NCBI RefSeq assembly: GCF_023721815.1 | Contig: NZ_JAMDLI010000001.1 | Location: 248,001-312,000, forward strand | Length of the DNA: 64,000 nucleotides | Reading direction: 5' to 3' | Source of the DNA: Pleomorphomonas sp. JP5 | GTDB taxonomy: Bacteria; Pseudomonadota; Alphaproteobacteria; Rhizobiales; Pleomorphomonadaceae | In this document: positions 50,599-59,044 of the stretch, one piece after another | Layout: each line of letters opens with the position of its first letter | Position numbering within the stretch: position 1 is the first letter of the stretch | Notes under the pieces: model-generated | Told to the model about the DNA's origin: nothing | Database searches by the model: none | Seen by the model: the letters and a program-made list of their open reading frames with translations, nothing else | Translations under genes and position numbers: made by a program

Positions 50599-50888
50599 GC
50601 GCGCGACCCTACCCGCTCGACCTTGCCGCCCTACCCCTCGGCGCCATCGTCATTGCCGTCGACTGCTGGGGCGAGCAGCCGATAGCGCTGCGTGTCATTG
50701 AACGCGGGAAGCACAACGTCACAGGCCGCACCGCGACAGGCGGCACGATGTTCGTCGGCGGACCTTTGGTGCGCCGCATGGCGACGGCCGAAGAAGCCGA
50801 GACCTTTGGCAAAACCACTTCCCCCGCTCCCCAAGCCAACCCGGCGACGCCGCCGGCCGGCACCACCATGCAGATGGAGCTTTTCTGA
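50595..50888 (+). CDS. Small protein ending in a clamp-binding motif
   Basis: A 97-aa protein translated in coupling with the clamp gene (ATGA overlap). The N-terminal 65 residues form a compact domain (LAALPLGAIVIAVDCWGEQP, ALRVIERGKHNVTG). A disordered Ala/Pro linker follows and the protein ends MQMELF; QMELF fits the beta-clamp-binding consensus QL(S/D)LF at Gln, Leu and Phe. A free C-terminal motif behind a flexible linker is how clamp partners are often built. It is probably a partner or adaptor of the phage or host clamp. Confidence 0.72.
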   Translation: MSARPYPLDLAALPLGAIVIAVDCWGEQPIALRVIERGKHNVTGRTATGGTMFVGGPLVRRMATAEEAETFGKTTSPAPQANPATPPAGTTMQMELF

Positions 50889-51388
50889 TGCCCTCCACAG
50901 CGGTCCTGGAGAAAGTCACCATTAATGCCTCAGCGCGCCAGCGCGAAACCGAGGCTATCGTTCAGTTGTTCAATGGAGGTCTTAGCCGCACACAGATAGC
51001 TCATCAGATGGGGATGGCCACCAGTACCGTCTCCGACCGGCTTGTTGACGCAGGTTTCCCAAAAGGCGAAGCCGGCCGGCGATGGACCGAGGAGGAAAAC
51101 GCAGTGATCGCCGAAGCGGCCAGAGATCCGGCCGCCACGGCTAAATCCATCGCGCATCGCCTGCCCGGCCGGAAGACCGTCGTCATCGTGCCGAAGTTGC
51201 GAGCGGCGCGCCAAGCGCTCAGCGATAAGCGGGGTCGAAAGCAACCGACGCCCCAGCTTCGCACCCAGCCAACCGAAGTCCTCGAGGCAGGCATGCCCAA
51301 TTGGCCGCTGCCACCAGGGGCGATGCGCGATCGGCGCGGCATCACCCTCCCCCGCATCTCCATTCAGTTCGAGGTGCGCCATGGGTGA
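50888..51388 (+). CDS. Helix-turn-helix and SANT/GcrA-like DNA-binding protein
   Basis: A 166-aa protein. An N-terminal HTH (LFNGGLSRTQIAHQMGMATS, then TVSDRLVDAG) is followed by a second one (RWTEEENAVIAEAARDPAAT) of the SANT or GcrA kind. The C-terminus is basic and proline-rich. It starts at the stop of the preceding gene (TGATG). A regulator of phage or cell-cycle genes is plausible in an alphaproteobacterial host, where GcrA is a cell-cycle regulator. Confidence 0.68.
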   Translation: MPSTAVLEKVTINASARQRETEAIVQLFNGGLSRTQIAHQMGMATSTVSDRLVDAGFPKGEAGRRWTEEENAVIAEAARDPAATAKSIAHRLPGRKTVVIVPKLRAARQALSDKRGRKQPTPQLRTQPTEVLEAGMPNWPLPPGAMRDRRGITLPRISIQFEVRHG

Positions 51389-51863
51389 GCCCATTTCCGA
51401 GAAGTGGTTGCCAGCGGCATGGATGGATGAATGGGTGCCGGCGCCCCAGCAAGATCCGAGCGCCTTCATACGCGGGCCGGTCGGCGACCTATGGCTGATC
51501 GCGCCGGAGGGCCAGGACGATAATGATGCCTATCGGATGCTGGTTTCTCCCGGCGATCTCGTCGAGTTCGAGTTGTGCCGCGTGTGGCCTGATATCGAGG
51601 TGACGATAGGAACAAACCACAAAGTTGAGAGACACGGACATATCCCAGATGGCGCGACGCTTTTCTGGTACGACCGCGACCCCGACACGATATCCGACAG
51701 CCTGGACGCGCTGATCGAAACACTTGCCGGCGAATACGAGCTTGAGCCCGGAACGATCGAGGTCGAATTCTACGATTGGTCCATCAGCGCGCAGTTTCGC
51801 CTCGTCGTTGATGACGGCGGCGCCCGTTTGGAGAGGGTTGAGGAGGCCAGCGCCAATGGCTGA
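51381..51863 (+). CDS. Acidic early phage protein, unknown
   Basis: A 160-aa acidic protein overlapping the previous gene by 8 bases. It contains IRGPVGDLWLIAPEGQDDND and SDSLDALIETLAGEYELEPG. No family recognised. It is coupled within the rightward operon, with the next start inside its 3' end. Confidence 0.65.
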   Translation: MGEPISEKWLPAAWMDEWVPAPQQDPSAFIRGPVGDLWLIAPEGQDDNDAYRMLVSPGDLVEFELCRVWPDIEVTIGTNHKVERHGHIPDGATLFWYDRDPDTISDSLDALIETLAGEYELEPGTIEVEFYDWSISAQFRLVVDDGGARLERVEEASANG

Positions 51864-52359
51864 CTTCCCTGACGACATCATTCTGTCCGCACGCAAAGCG
51901 GCTGCGAGCATCAGTGAGGCCGAACGCGGCTTTCGGATCGCGGCACTATACTTGGCCGGCGAGCTTGATCATGGGCACATTATCCAGGGTATCGCCCATG
52001 CGATCCTCTCCGAGCGCGAGCGGTGCCGGGGGATCACTGACGACTATGACCAAGGTCCCGGCGACGACAGCCCCACGGGGCCAGTCATGGCCGGACAGGT
52101 GCAAGTGGCTCAATCGATCGCCCGGCGCATCGACGGTGGCAGCGGTCACACCGAGTCCGCGCTGACCGGAGTTCTGGTAGCCCAAGCGGTCGAAGCCGAA
52201 CGGCTACGCATTGCCGAAACCCTTGACGCAGAAGCCGAAACTACACCATGCGAGGAAGATGCGGTGATCGTGCGCGATTGCGCGCGGTTGGTGCGCACCG
52301 ACTTCAATTACGAGATGGCGGAACGGCTGGCAGAAGCGGAGGAGGTCAGTTATGGCTGA
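51856..52359 (+). CDS. Early phage protein, unknown
   Basis: A 167-aa protein starting MADFPDDIILSARKAAASIS at ATG 51856; the upstream extension to 51724 is a shadow. It is helical and acidic, with repeated AEAERL-type segments (VAQAVEAERLRIAETLDAEA). No family recognised. Overlaps of 8 bases on both sides keep it in the coupled operon. Confidence 0.65.
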   Translation: MADFPDDIILSARKAAASISEAERGFRIAALYLAGELDHGHIIQGIAHAILSERERCRGITDDYDQGPGDDSPTGPVMAGQVQVAQSIARRIDGGSGHTESALTGVLVAQAVEAERLRIAETLDAEAETTPCEEDAVIVRDCARLVRTDFNYEMAERLAEAEEVSYG

Positions 52360-52447
52360 CCGCCCGGGGACCCACGACCTTCTGTCGATGGCGGCCGCCC
52401 CGATCCGGACGGCCGCCGATCTGAAACTCATCGGCAAAGAAGTCTGA
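52352..52447 (+). CDS. 31-residue phage peptide
   Basis: ATG 52352 follows GGAGGTCAGTT and overlaps the preceding stop by 8 bases, like its neighbours. The frame MADRPGTHDLLSMAA to LKLIGKEV is short but the coupling and ribosome site argue for translation. No function known. Confidence 0.5.
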   Translation: MADRPGTHDLLSMAAAPIRTAADLKLIGKEV

Positions 52448-52450
52448 CTG

Positions 52451-52693
52451 ATGCCGACGCCCCCTATCTCTGACGAACGGCTGGAGCGCGCCCTAGTGGC
52501 CGCCGCGCTTGTCGTCGAGACGTATGGGGAGGTTTACGCGCCTATTTTCGAGCGGTTGGAGAAGGAAGTTGCCGCTAGGAAAAGCGCTGATGGTCCGGTG
52601 GCGCGGGCGCGGCGGCTGCTGGCATCCCGCACCGTTGAGAACCTCATAGCGCCCGCACAGGAAACACGATCTTTGTCAGCCACTCGTGCTTGA
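52451..52693 (+). CDS. Small phage protein, unknown
   Basis: An 80-aa mostly helical protein (ERALVAAALVVETYGEVYAP) and last gene of the rightward operon. Its 3' end overlaps the convergent integrase gene by 50 bases, so transcripts of the two could interfere. No family recognised. Confidence 0.6.
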   Translation: MPTPPISDERLERALVAAALVVETYGEVYAPIFERLEKEVAARKSADGPVARARRLLASRTVENLIAPAQETRSLSATRA

Positions 52694-53954
52694 GTTCAAG
52701 CGTCGGCCCGAGACCGTACTTGGGGCGCTGATGCTTATGACCCATCATCACAGCTATGACCTTGTCAGGCGCGTTGACGGCCGTCAGGCGATCTTCAAAG
52801 GTGTGCCGAAGGCTGTATAGGCTATGGCCGCTCGTCGGCCGCAGCCCATTCTCACCGAAGAACTTATTGACCACGGCAGAAAGCGTGCCGCCTTTGTCGC
52901 GGTACCGCTTAAAGCCTGTAGGCCGGCATCGCATCGCCTCTAGCGCAATCCCGACGAGTGGTATTTCACGGGCGCTGTGCTGCGTTTTCATTCTGCGACC
53001 TTCAGGCGCCACGATGACATACGGCACAGGCCCATTGAGGCGGATTGTCTTGGAGGTGAGATTGACCGCCTCTGAGAGGCGAAGACCTGTCTCAGCTATC
53101 AGATACACAATCAGTCGTGCATCCTCATTGAGACCATCGAGTCGGCCCGGCGCCAATATCTGCTCGCGAACGAATTCGGGAGTGAAGGCCGTCCGCTGAC
53201 CGCTCGCGCCGCCGGCAATGCGGAGCCCCTTGAACACCGGGTCCAGGCCAAGAAGATAGGTTTCGTCGAGGCACGTCAACATTGCCGAGAGCGCGCCGAA
53301 ATCCTTGTTTGCCGTGTCGATTTGAAGATCTTCATGCACAATCCGATCCGACCACCAGGTTCGGAAGTCAATCGCATCTGAGCGGGAGATCCGGTCGATC
53401 TGCTTGTCACCCAGAACGGTCACCAGGTTGGCAATGGCACGTTTTTTGGGGTTTGCCCATTTGCGCAGTTGGTCCGTGGATAGATCGGCGATGGTCGCTG
53501 ACTGCAAGCGGCGATAAGCGTCGAACAAGCCCGTCAGCATGAATGCCGGCCGATCGGCGCCACCGAGGACGGCTGCGACATCGGCGCCATTGTCCATGCC
53601 AAGGCGACCACCCATTACTGCTTCCAGCCGGGAGACAATCTCATCGAGTGGCCGAGTAGAGAGTTCGCCTGCCGAGATATAGTCAAAGCCGAGGCGCCGC
53701 GCCCTCGCCCTCGCCGCCGCATAGCCTGCCTGTGCCTCGCCGACACGACCAGACGACAAGCCGCGCCAGTATGCTTCCAAACTTGCATCCATGGCCTTGG
53801 CGACACTAGCCGCCCGAACCCCACGAGGATCGTCCACGACACGAATCTTTGTCGATTGACGAACGACCCCCCGCCGATCCAGTTCGGCGAACGCGGTCGG
53901 CACACGACGCACGAAGTGCCAGAAGCCTGCCCTTTTGGTTAGTAACTCAGCCAT
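52644..53954 (-). CDS. int: Tyrosine-type integrase
   Basis: A 436-aa site-specific recombinase. The C-terminal catalytic domain shows Arg in ETGLRLSEAVN, YSLRHTF (the first box-II position is Tyr instead of the usual His), MMGHKHQRPKYG with the conserved His and the tyrosine nucleophile. The N-terminal part is a core-binding type domain (KKRAIANLVTVLGDKQIDRI). Its start is 111 bases from the attR core, and it acts on the tRNA-Ser 3' end. No excisionase is recognised. Confidence 0.94.
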   Translation of the reverse strand: MAELLTKRAGFWHFVRRVPTAFAELDRRGVVRQSTKIRVVDDPRGVRAASVAKAMDASLEAYWRGLSSGRVGEAQAGYAAARARARRLGFDYISAGELSTRPLDEIVSRLEAVMGGRLGMDNGADVAAVLGGADRPAFMLTGLFDAYRRLQSATIADLSTDQLRKWANPKKRAIANLVTVLGDKQIDRISRSDAIDFRTWWSDRIVHEDLQIDTANKDFGALSAMLTCLDETYLLGLDPVFKGLRIAGGASGQRTAFTPEFVREQILAPGRLDGLNEDARLIVYLIAETGLRLSEAVNLTSKTIRLNGPVPYVIVAPEGRRMKTQHSAREIPLVGIALEAMRCRPTGFKRYRDKGGTLSAVVNKFFGENGLRPTSGHSLYSLRHTFEDRLTAVNAPDKVIAVMMGHKHQRPKYGLGPTLELKHEWLTKIVFPVRAL

Positions 53955-53966
53955 AACGCCCGTTAT

Positions 53967-54049
53967 ACGTTTTGTTGGACGTTTTTTGCGCTAGCCGGGC
54001 ACCCCCTGTCAAGAAGACCGCCAAAAATGGCGCAAATCAGCCAAAAATG
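53967..54049. repeat. Candidate integrase arm sites near attR
   Basis: GCCAAAAATG occurs twice (54020-54029 and 54040-54049), 20 bp apart, and an ACGTTTT repeat lies at 53967-53985. TGTTGGACG at 53973-53981 also occurs at 13445-13453 near attL, followed in both by T-rich sequence. Confidence 0.45.
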
Positions 54050-54064
54050 ACCGACGAAGTTGAC

Positions 54065-54081
54065 TCCCTCCGGCTCCGCCA
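54065..54081. repeat. attR core (17-bp direct repeat)
   Basis: Exact copy of TCCCTCCGGCTCCGCCA from the tRNA-Ser 3' end at 13364-13380. The host sequence that followed the tRNA before insertion resumes at 54082. Confidence 0.95.
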
Positions 54082-55082
54082 TAAATTCTTGGTTTTATTG
54101 GTATTTATGGATTTCCGCCTGCTTCGGCGACTTCCTCCAACTTCTCAAAGACATGTGGCAGGGGCCTTTGGCCAATCTTTCCGTGAGACCCATTTGGTAC
54201 GGAACTGCCAGCTTACCATGCGCCTTTATCTCAACTGACCAGATTGGTGGTACGGTTCGGGGCCATGATCGCCATCTCAGACCGGGACGCGGTTCCCGAC
54301 CACTGATCCTCTTCCATCGGCAAGGTGTATCCCAAAGACGACATCGCGATGCAGTCGCCACGATTGCAAACGCCCCGCTGAGTGGCGGGGCGCTTCGTGT
54401 TTGTTGTCGTCCTGCGGCATGGTGTGCCGTTCAGCATCTTGGTGGGAAGCCGAGCGCGACTCGCTGCGCCGGCCAGTCGGGTGGCGGGTTGCTCATCGCG
54501 CTGAGACGCTTGGCCGAGAGTTCGATCGGCTGGCGACTGTCAAGGATTGCATCGGTGATGTCGGGAGCGAGCCAGACCAGCCGCAGGATGCGCGTGAAGT
54601 CGGAGGGGATCACACTGTCGACTTCGATCACCACGGCGACCAGGGGGGGGCGGATGAGCTTGGTCCTGTCGAGCACCGACTGATGCTCCCAACCCGACGC
54701 CGATGTCGATCTTCCCGCCGAAACGGCCTTCCTGAAGGGGCTATGACGCCTTCAAGCGGTAGGTGTCGGCATTGGTCGACATGCCCGGCGGGCTGATGGA
54801 CCTCCTCTTCGGCTTCCTCCACCAGATCGACGGCGTGCTGTCGATGCTTGCCCGGGAGCGAGAGTTCGCGCAGATGACCGATGTCGAGGTACAGAGGTCG
54901 ATGCGATCTATGCCGGGGTTCGCGTGGCGTTGGCGAAAGGCTCTTGAAAATGACCCGATGCCTTGAAGGGCAGCGGGCGTCTGCGACCGGCGAAGGCCAA
55001 GGTCTTGCGCCTGCTGTACCTTCAGTCTGACCAACCGCTTAGGCGATCAGACGTCTCGGAATTCCATCCTTAGACTTTGCCA
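54082..55082. other. Decayed intergenic stretch right of the prophage
   Basis: About 1 kb with only broken coding. Apart from the recombinase remnant (54431-54676), short frames at 54060-54683 (+) and 54763-54966 (+) look like chance or unrecognisable remnants. A strong stem CGCCCCGC/GCGGGGCG (54371-54392) may be a terminator. Confidence 0.55.
54431..54676 (-). pseudogene. C-terminal remnant of a large serine recombinase
   Basis: The frame reads VIPSDFTRILRLVWLAPDIT, then DAILDSRQPIELSAKRLSAM and DWPAQRVALGF. This is the end of recombinase-family resolvases, where RVVRLAFLAPDI and ILDGRQPxxLTA blocks recur. The catalytic N-terminal domain is missing. It is a relic of an older element beside the same tRNA. 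Confidence 0.75.
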
Positions 55083-56633
55083 TTACTTCGCGGGATAGCT
55101 CGCAGCCTTGGCTGCCGCCGGAGGCAACCGCAGCGGCAGATGCCCAGCCGGCACAGTCATCCCGGTCGCCTTGAAATGCATGGCTTCGAGCGCTGGCCTC
55201 ACCGTCGCTGCACCGACGCTCATGGACGGGCAATAGTCGCGCCTGAACCGCTCGGCGGCTTCGGAAATCTCGGAGCGGAGAGCGTCTTCGTCGACACGCG
55301 TCAGCTTCCGGTCGGCCATCACCACCCGACCATCCGTGATGACCGTCTTGACGGCCTCGGAGTTGACGGAGAAGGCGATCTGATTGCGGAAATCATGCAG
55401 TGGCAGGAAACCCCAGTCGTAGCGATCAAGCAGGATGATGTCGGCTTTCTTGCCGACCTCGAGCGAAGCGACCTCGTGCTGCATCAGGCTGGATCGGGCG
55501 GCGGCATGCGTCGCCATGTCATAGACCTCGTGCGCCGAAACCCAGGTGTGGAAGTCATGGCTGCCGATCTTGTGCAGACCCGCCGCCACCTTGATCGCCT
55601 GGAAGATGTCGGCGCTGTCGGCCGAGGCGACACCATCACATCCCAGAGCCACGTTCACGCCGGCCTGTTTGAGCTTGCGGATTGGCGAAACGCCGGAGCC
55701 GAGCTTGAGGTTGGCCAAGGGATTGTGGGTGGTTGACGCTCCGACGGATCCCATCATTTCCATGTCGGCGTCTGTCAGCCAGATGGCATGGTTCATGGTG
55801 AGGCGGTGCGTCATGCAGCCGACCTTGTCGAGGAAGGCGGGCAGCGTCATGCCATACTTGGTCTCGCCGGTGACCGCCTGCGTCTTGGTCTCCAAGACAT
55901 GGCAGTGGATCGGCAGGTCGAGCGTGCGTGACAGTTCCCCGACTTCTTCGAGCAGTTCCGGCGAGCAGCGCTGCGGTCCGCAAGGGCCGAGGATGATGCG
56001 CATGCCGTCCTTGTCGTGCCAGAGCCGGCGTAACTCTTGGAAAAGCGCGATCTGCTCGGCGCGTCCCGGCGTCGTCAGCTTGCTCAGGCGCTCTCGCAGA
56101 TCGGCATCCATCAGCTCGGCGGTGAAGGGAGGCAGGCTTGCGAGAAAACCCTCGTCCCACATGGAGGCGGTGATCCAGCCCTTGAGACCGAGATCGCGAT
56201 AGGCGGTCGCGGTGGCATCCACCGCGTCGGGCGTGAAGGCCATGTTGATGACGTCGTCCTGCAACGACGTGACGCCGGATCGCAGCGAGACGATGCCGAC
56301 AAGCATGGCCCTGAGGTAGTGCTCGCGCCAAGTCAACGTCGGAGCGCCGAACGGCGGGTAGACCTCAGACAGCCAGATCTCCAACGGCAGGTTGTCGTAG
56401 CGCCCCATCTCGAAGCCTTCGTTCGAATGCATGTGCGCATCGACAAAGCCCGGCAAGACGATCGAGCGTCCGGCGTCGACCACTTCGAGATCCGGATGGT
56501 TCGCGGCCTCGGCCGACAGGTCGGCGCCAACGGCTGCAATCCGGTCGGCAACCACCAAGATGTCACCGCTCTCGTACTCAGTACCGGCAGCGTCGTTCGA
56601 GAAAATGTGTCCGTTTCGGATCAGAAGGGCCAT
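55083..56633 (-). CDS. Amidohydrolase (TrzN/ATZ, nucleobase or nucleoside deaminase-like)
   Basis: A 516-aa metal-dependent hydrolase. Metal ligands are His67 and His69 (VDAHMHSN), His in DLPIHCHVLETK and Asp in ALGCDGVASADSAD; HRLTMNHAIWLTD is also family-typical. The subgroup includes guanine, SAH/MTA and s-triazine deaminases. ATG 56633 has AAGGAAGC. It is divergent from a LysR gene and next to a nucleoside-phosphorylase operon, which favours deamination of a base or nucleoside. The exact substrate is open. Confidence 0.85.
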   Translation of the reverse strand: MALLIRNGHIFSNDAAGTEYESGDILVVADRIAAVGADLSAEAANHPDLEVVDAGRSIVLPGFVDAHMHSNEGFEMGRYDNLPLEIWLSEVYPPFGAPTLTWREHYLRAMLVGIVSLRSGVTSLQDDVINMAFTPDAVDATATAYRDLGLKGWITASMWDEGFLASLPPFTAELMDADLRERLSKLTTPGRAEQIALFQELRRLWHDKDGMRIILGPCGPQRCSPELLEEVGELSRTLDLPIHCHVLETKTQAVTGETKYGMTLPAFLDKVGCMTHRLTMNHAIWLTDADMEMMGSVGASTTHNPLANLKLGSGVSPIRKLKQAGVNVALGCDGVASADSADIFQAIKVAAGLHKIGSHDFHTWVSAHEVYDMATHAAARSSLMQHEVASLEVGKKADIILLDRYDWGFLPLHDFRNQIAFSVNSEAVKTVITDGRVVMADRKLTRVDEDALRSEISEAAERFRRDYCPSMSVGAATVRPALEAMHFKATGMTVPAGHLPLRLPPAAAKAASYPAK

Positions 56634-56745
56634 GTCTGCTTCCTTGTTAAGGCATGGGTGCGCTGGGTGGCGGCACGAAATCTGCTTTGAGAAGGCTGTC
56701 GAATTTTTCGATGGCCTGATTGCAAACCTGAGGTGTAGGAAGCCG

Positions 56746-57729
56746 ATGCTTCGCCCGATCGAACATGGACTTGACGTGCGCTTGATGCGCATCTTCCTGA
56801 TTCTGATCGAGGAATGCTCCGTTTCCCGGACGGCGGTCCGCCTTGGTCAGAGCCAACCGGCCATCAGTCTGGCGCTGAAGCGCCTCAGGGAAATCCTGGG
56901 TGATCCCCTTCTCGTTCGTTCCGGGGCCCATTTGGTACCAACCGAACGAGGCGCGGAGATCGGCCGGCGCGTGACGGACATTCTTGCTGAAATAGACAGC
57001 ATGGTGCTCAACGCTGAGACATTCGAACCGTCTACCGATGTGCGCAGCCTGCGCATCCAGGCTGCAAACTGTCTCGGCACCTTCTTCCTGCCGCGTATTG
57101 CCGCCGCCCTGCGCTCCGAGGCACCGGCCATGCAGGTGGATTTCAGCGCCATCCCGGATGAACGCGACATATTCGAAGAAATGGAGACCGGCTCCATCGA
57201 TCTGACCATCGGCAACTGGCCGGCGCCGCGCGAGAATCTCAGGATCGCGCCGCTGCTCGATGCCGACATGGTGCTGGTCATGCGGCGAGACCATCCGTTC
57301 GCGCAACGGGCCAGCCTGACGCTCGAGGAATACCTTACGCTGGAACACCTGTCGCCCACGCCGACCGCATCGGCGGCGATCAGCCCGGTAGACGGCCGTC
57401 TCGCCCAGCTCGACCGCAAGCGCCGCATCTCGATGACGGTTCCGGAGTTCACGCTGGTGCCATGGGTGCTCGCCGCTTCGGCCGGTCTGGTATTCACCTC
57501 CAGCCGACCCTTCGCCGAGGAGATGGCCAGCAACATGGCCTTTGCGCTGGTGGACGCGCCGCCGGAGCTCGGCTTGATGAAATTTTATCTGCTCTGGCAT
57601 GAGCGCGCCCACCACTCGCCTTTCAATCGCTGGCTCAGATCACTCGTTCGGAGGGTTTCGCAGGACCTCACCGACCGCGGGTCCTTACCGTCGCCGAAAA
57701 AAGAGGCGGCTTCCATATTGCCCACCTGA
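56746..57729 (+). CDS. LysR-type transcriptional regulator
   Basis: A 327-aa regulator. The N-terminal HTH (LMRIFLILIEECSVSRTAVR, then LGQSQPAISLALKRLREILG) is standard. The ligand domain follows from about 95 (LRIQAANCLGTFFLPRIAAA). It resembles the NodD/NahR-type branch in its LVPTERGAEI block. ATG 56746 lies after AGGAAG. Divergence from the amidohydrolase and position before the ABC operon suggest it controls both. Confidence 0.9.
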   Translation: MLRPIEHGLDVRLMRIFLILIEECSVSRTAVRLGQSQPAISLALKRLREILGDPLLVRSGAHLVPTERGAEIGRRVTDILAEIDSMVLNAETFEPSTDVRSLRIQAANCLGTFFLPRIAAALRSEAPAMQVDFSAIPDERDIFEEMETGSIDLTIGNWPAPRENLRIAPLLDADMVLVMRRDHPFAQRASLTLEEYLTLEHLSPTPTASAAISPVDGRLAQLDRKRRISMTVPEFTLVPWVLAASAGLVFTSSRPFAEEMASNMAFALVDAPPELGLMKFYLLWHERAHHSPFNRWLRSLVRRVSQDLTDRGSLPSPKKEAASILPT

Positions 57730-57818
57730 TAATCATTATTAGCTGCGAAGGCCTTTCTCCGAGCGGAAAATCCGCTTCAATCGGTGTCCGTCCAAGCAAA
57801 CATCGGGGAACAACCAAC

Positions 57819-58862
57819 ATGTCGGACAATGGACTTTCGAGGGTAGCCGCGGCCTGTCTTGCGGCCACGATGCTCGTAACGGCGGGCCTTCCCGCCGTCG
57901 CTCAGGATTTCAAGGGCAAGACGCTGGTGGTCGGCACCTGGGGCGGCGACATCGAGCGCCTTCTGCGACAGAACGCCGCCGAGCCGCTGGAGAAGGAAAC
58001 CGGAGCCAAGGTTGAGTTCGTGTTGGGCGGCTCAGGCGACCGCATGGCCCGCATCTATGCCGAGAAGGCCAACCCGACGATGGATGTCGCCTTCGTCAAC
58101 ATCTACGAGGCGCCGCAGGCTCTCAAGGATGGCATGGTCGAGGCGCCAGACCCGAACGCCCCCTATTTCAAGGATGTCTGGGACGGCATGAACAATGGCT
58201 GCTACGCCATGTCCTTGGTCGGACTCGGCATCGCCTACAACAAGAAACTGGTCTCCAAACCGCCGGAATGGGCCGACATGTGGAAGCCCGAGTTCAAGGG
58301 CAAGATCGCCCTGTCGAGCTATCCCGGCTCTGAAGGCGATGGCGTGCTCGGCGTCGCGGCCCGCCTCGCCGGCAAGGATGAGCATGATCCGGATGCCGCC
58401 TTCGGCAAGCTCAAGGAGCTGACGCCGATCGCCATGACCTACACCAATCTCGACGAGATCTTCGCCATGATGGACGCTGGCGAAGTGGCGATGGCTCCGA
58501 TGATCTCGGGTTACGTGCTCGCCGCCCTCAAGACCCACCCCGACATCGGCTTCTCCTTCCCGAAGGAGCCCGGCCCGGTGCTGGTGCGCGACATGCTGTG
58601 CCTGGTCAAGAACTCGCCGGAGCCGGAACTTGCCAAGAAGTTCGCGGCCCTGGCCCTCGGCGTCAAGAACCAGACGGACTACGCCGAGCAGCTCTACTTT
58701 GGTCCGACCAACAAGAACGTCAAGTTGTCGCCGGAGGTGTCGGCCGACGTCATCGACACGCCGGACGAGGTCCAGGGTCTCCTGCAGCTCGACTGGCCCT
58801 ACGTGATCTCGCAGCGTTCAGACTGGACCCAGCGCTGGAACAAGGAAATCCTCGGCCAGTAA
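57819..58862 (+). CDS. ABC transporter periplasmic binding protein (PotD-like)
   Basis: A 347-aa binding protein of the spermidine/putrescine (family 1/8-like) type. The signal peptide ends LPAVAQ before DFKGKTLVVGTWGG. Family blocks are RIYAEKANPTMDVAFVNIYE, PPEWADMWKPEFKGKIALS and QLDWPYVISQRSDWTQRWNK. It is first gene of the import operon. PotD-like proteins bind many cations and small amines; the enzymes nearby argue for a nucleoside-type ligand instead. Confidence 0.9.
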   Translation: MSDNGLSRVAAACLAATMLVTAGLPAVAQDFKGKTLVVGTWGGDIERLLRQNAAEPLEKETGAKVEFVLGGSGDRMARIYAEKANPTMDVAFVNIYEAPQALKDGMVEAPDPNAPYFKDVWDGMNNGCYAMSLVGLGIAYNKKLVSKPPEWADMWKPEFKGKIALSSYPGSEGDGVLGVAARLAGKDEHDPDAAFGKLKELTPIAMTYTNLDEIFAMMDAGEVAMAPMISGYVLAALKTHPDIGFSFPKEPGPVLVRDMLCLVKNSPEPELAKKFAALALGVKNQTDYAEQLYFGPTNKNVKLSPEVSADVIDTPDEVQGLLQLDWPYVISQRSDWTQRWNKEILGQ

Positions 58863-58872
58863 TCGGCCCTGT

Positions 58873-58900
58873 CGCGGCGGCCCGTCGGGGCCCTGCCGCG
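58873..58900 (+). other. Hairpin between binding protein and permease genes
   Basis: CGCGGCGGCCC pairs with GGGCC-CT-GCCGCG around a GTCG loop, 10 bases after the binding-protein stop. It probably stabilises the upstream message; no T-run follows. Confidence 0.6.
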
Positions 58901-59044
58901 CACGGCAGACGGCCATTCCCAAACTGCGGTGCTCGCTCCCCTGCCCGAACCGCAGCCGGCTACCGCCGGTCGAGGCACCTTCCGGCGCGCGATCTCTCCC
59001 CCTCGTGCGCCGGCCTTTTCATCCACTGAAGGTTATCGCCGCCG

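Larger units (their letters stand above)
13364..54081. mobile_element. Complete-looking HK97/lambda-type siphovirus prophage, about 40.7 kb
   Basis: The element is bounded by the 17-bp repeat TCCCTCCGGCTCCGCCA (13364-13380 and 54065-54081). It has every module of a tailed temperate phage: integrase, CI-like repressor with operators, replication, terminase, portal, protease, capsid, connectors, long-tail genes with tape measure, and lysis cassette. Tail gene order M-L-K-I-J follows lambda and head order follows HK97. The HNH gene beside the terminase fits cos packaging. No frameshifted or truncated structural gene was seen. Confidence 0.96.

Noticed and set aside
54060-54683. 207-codon plus-strand frame spanning attR
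   Set aside because: Begins inside the prophage edge and is antisense to the recombinase remnant; no family.
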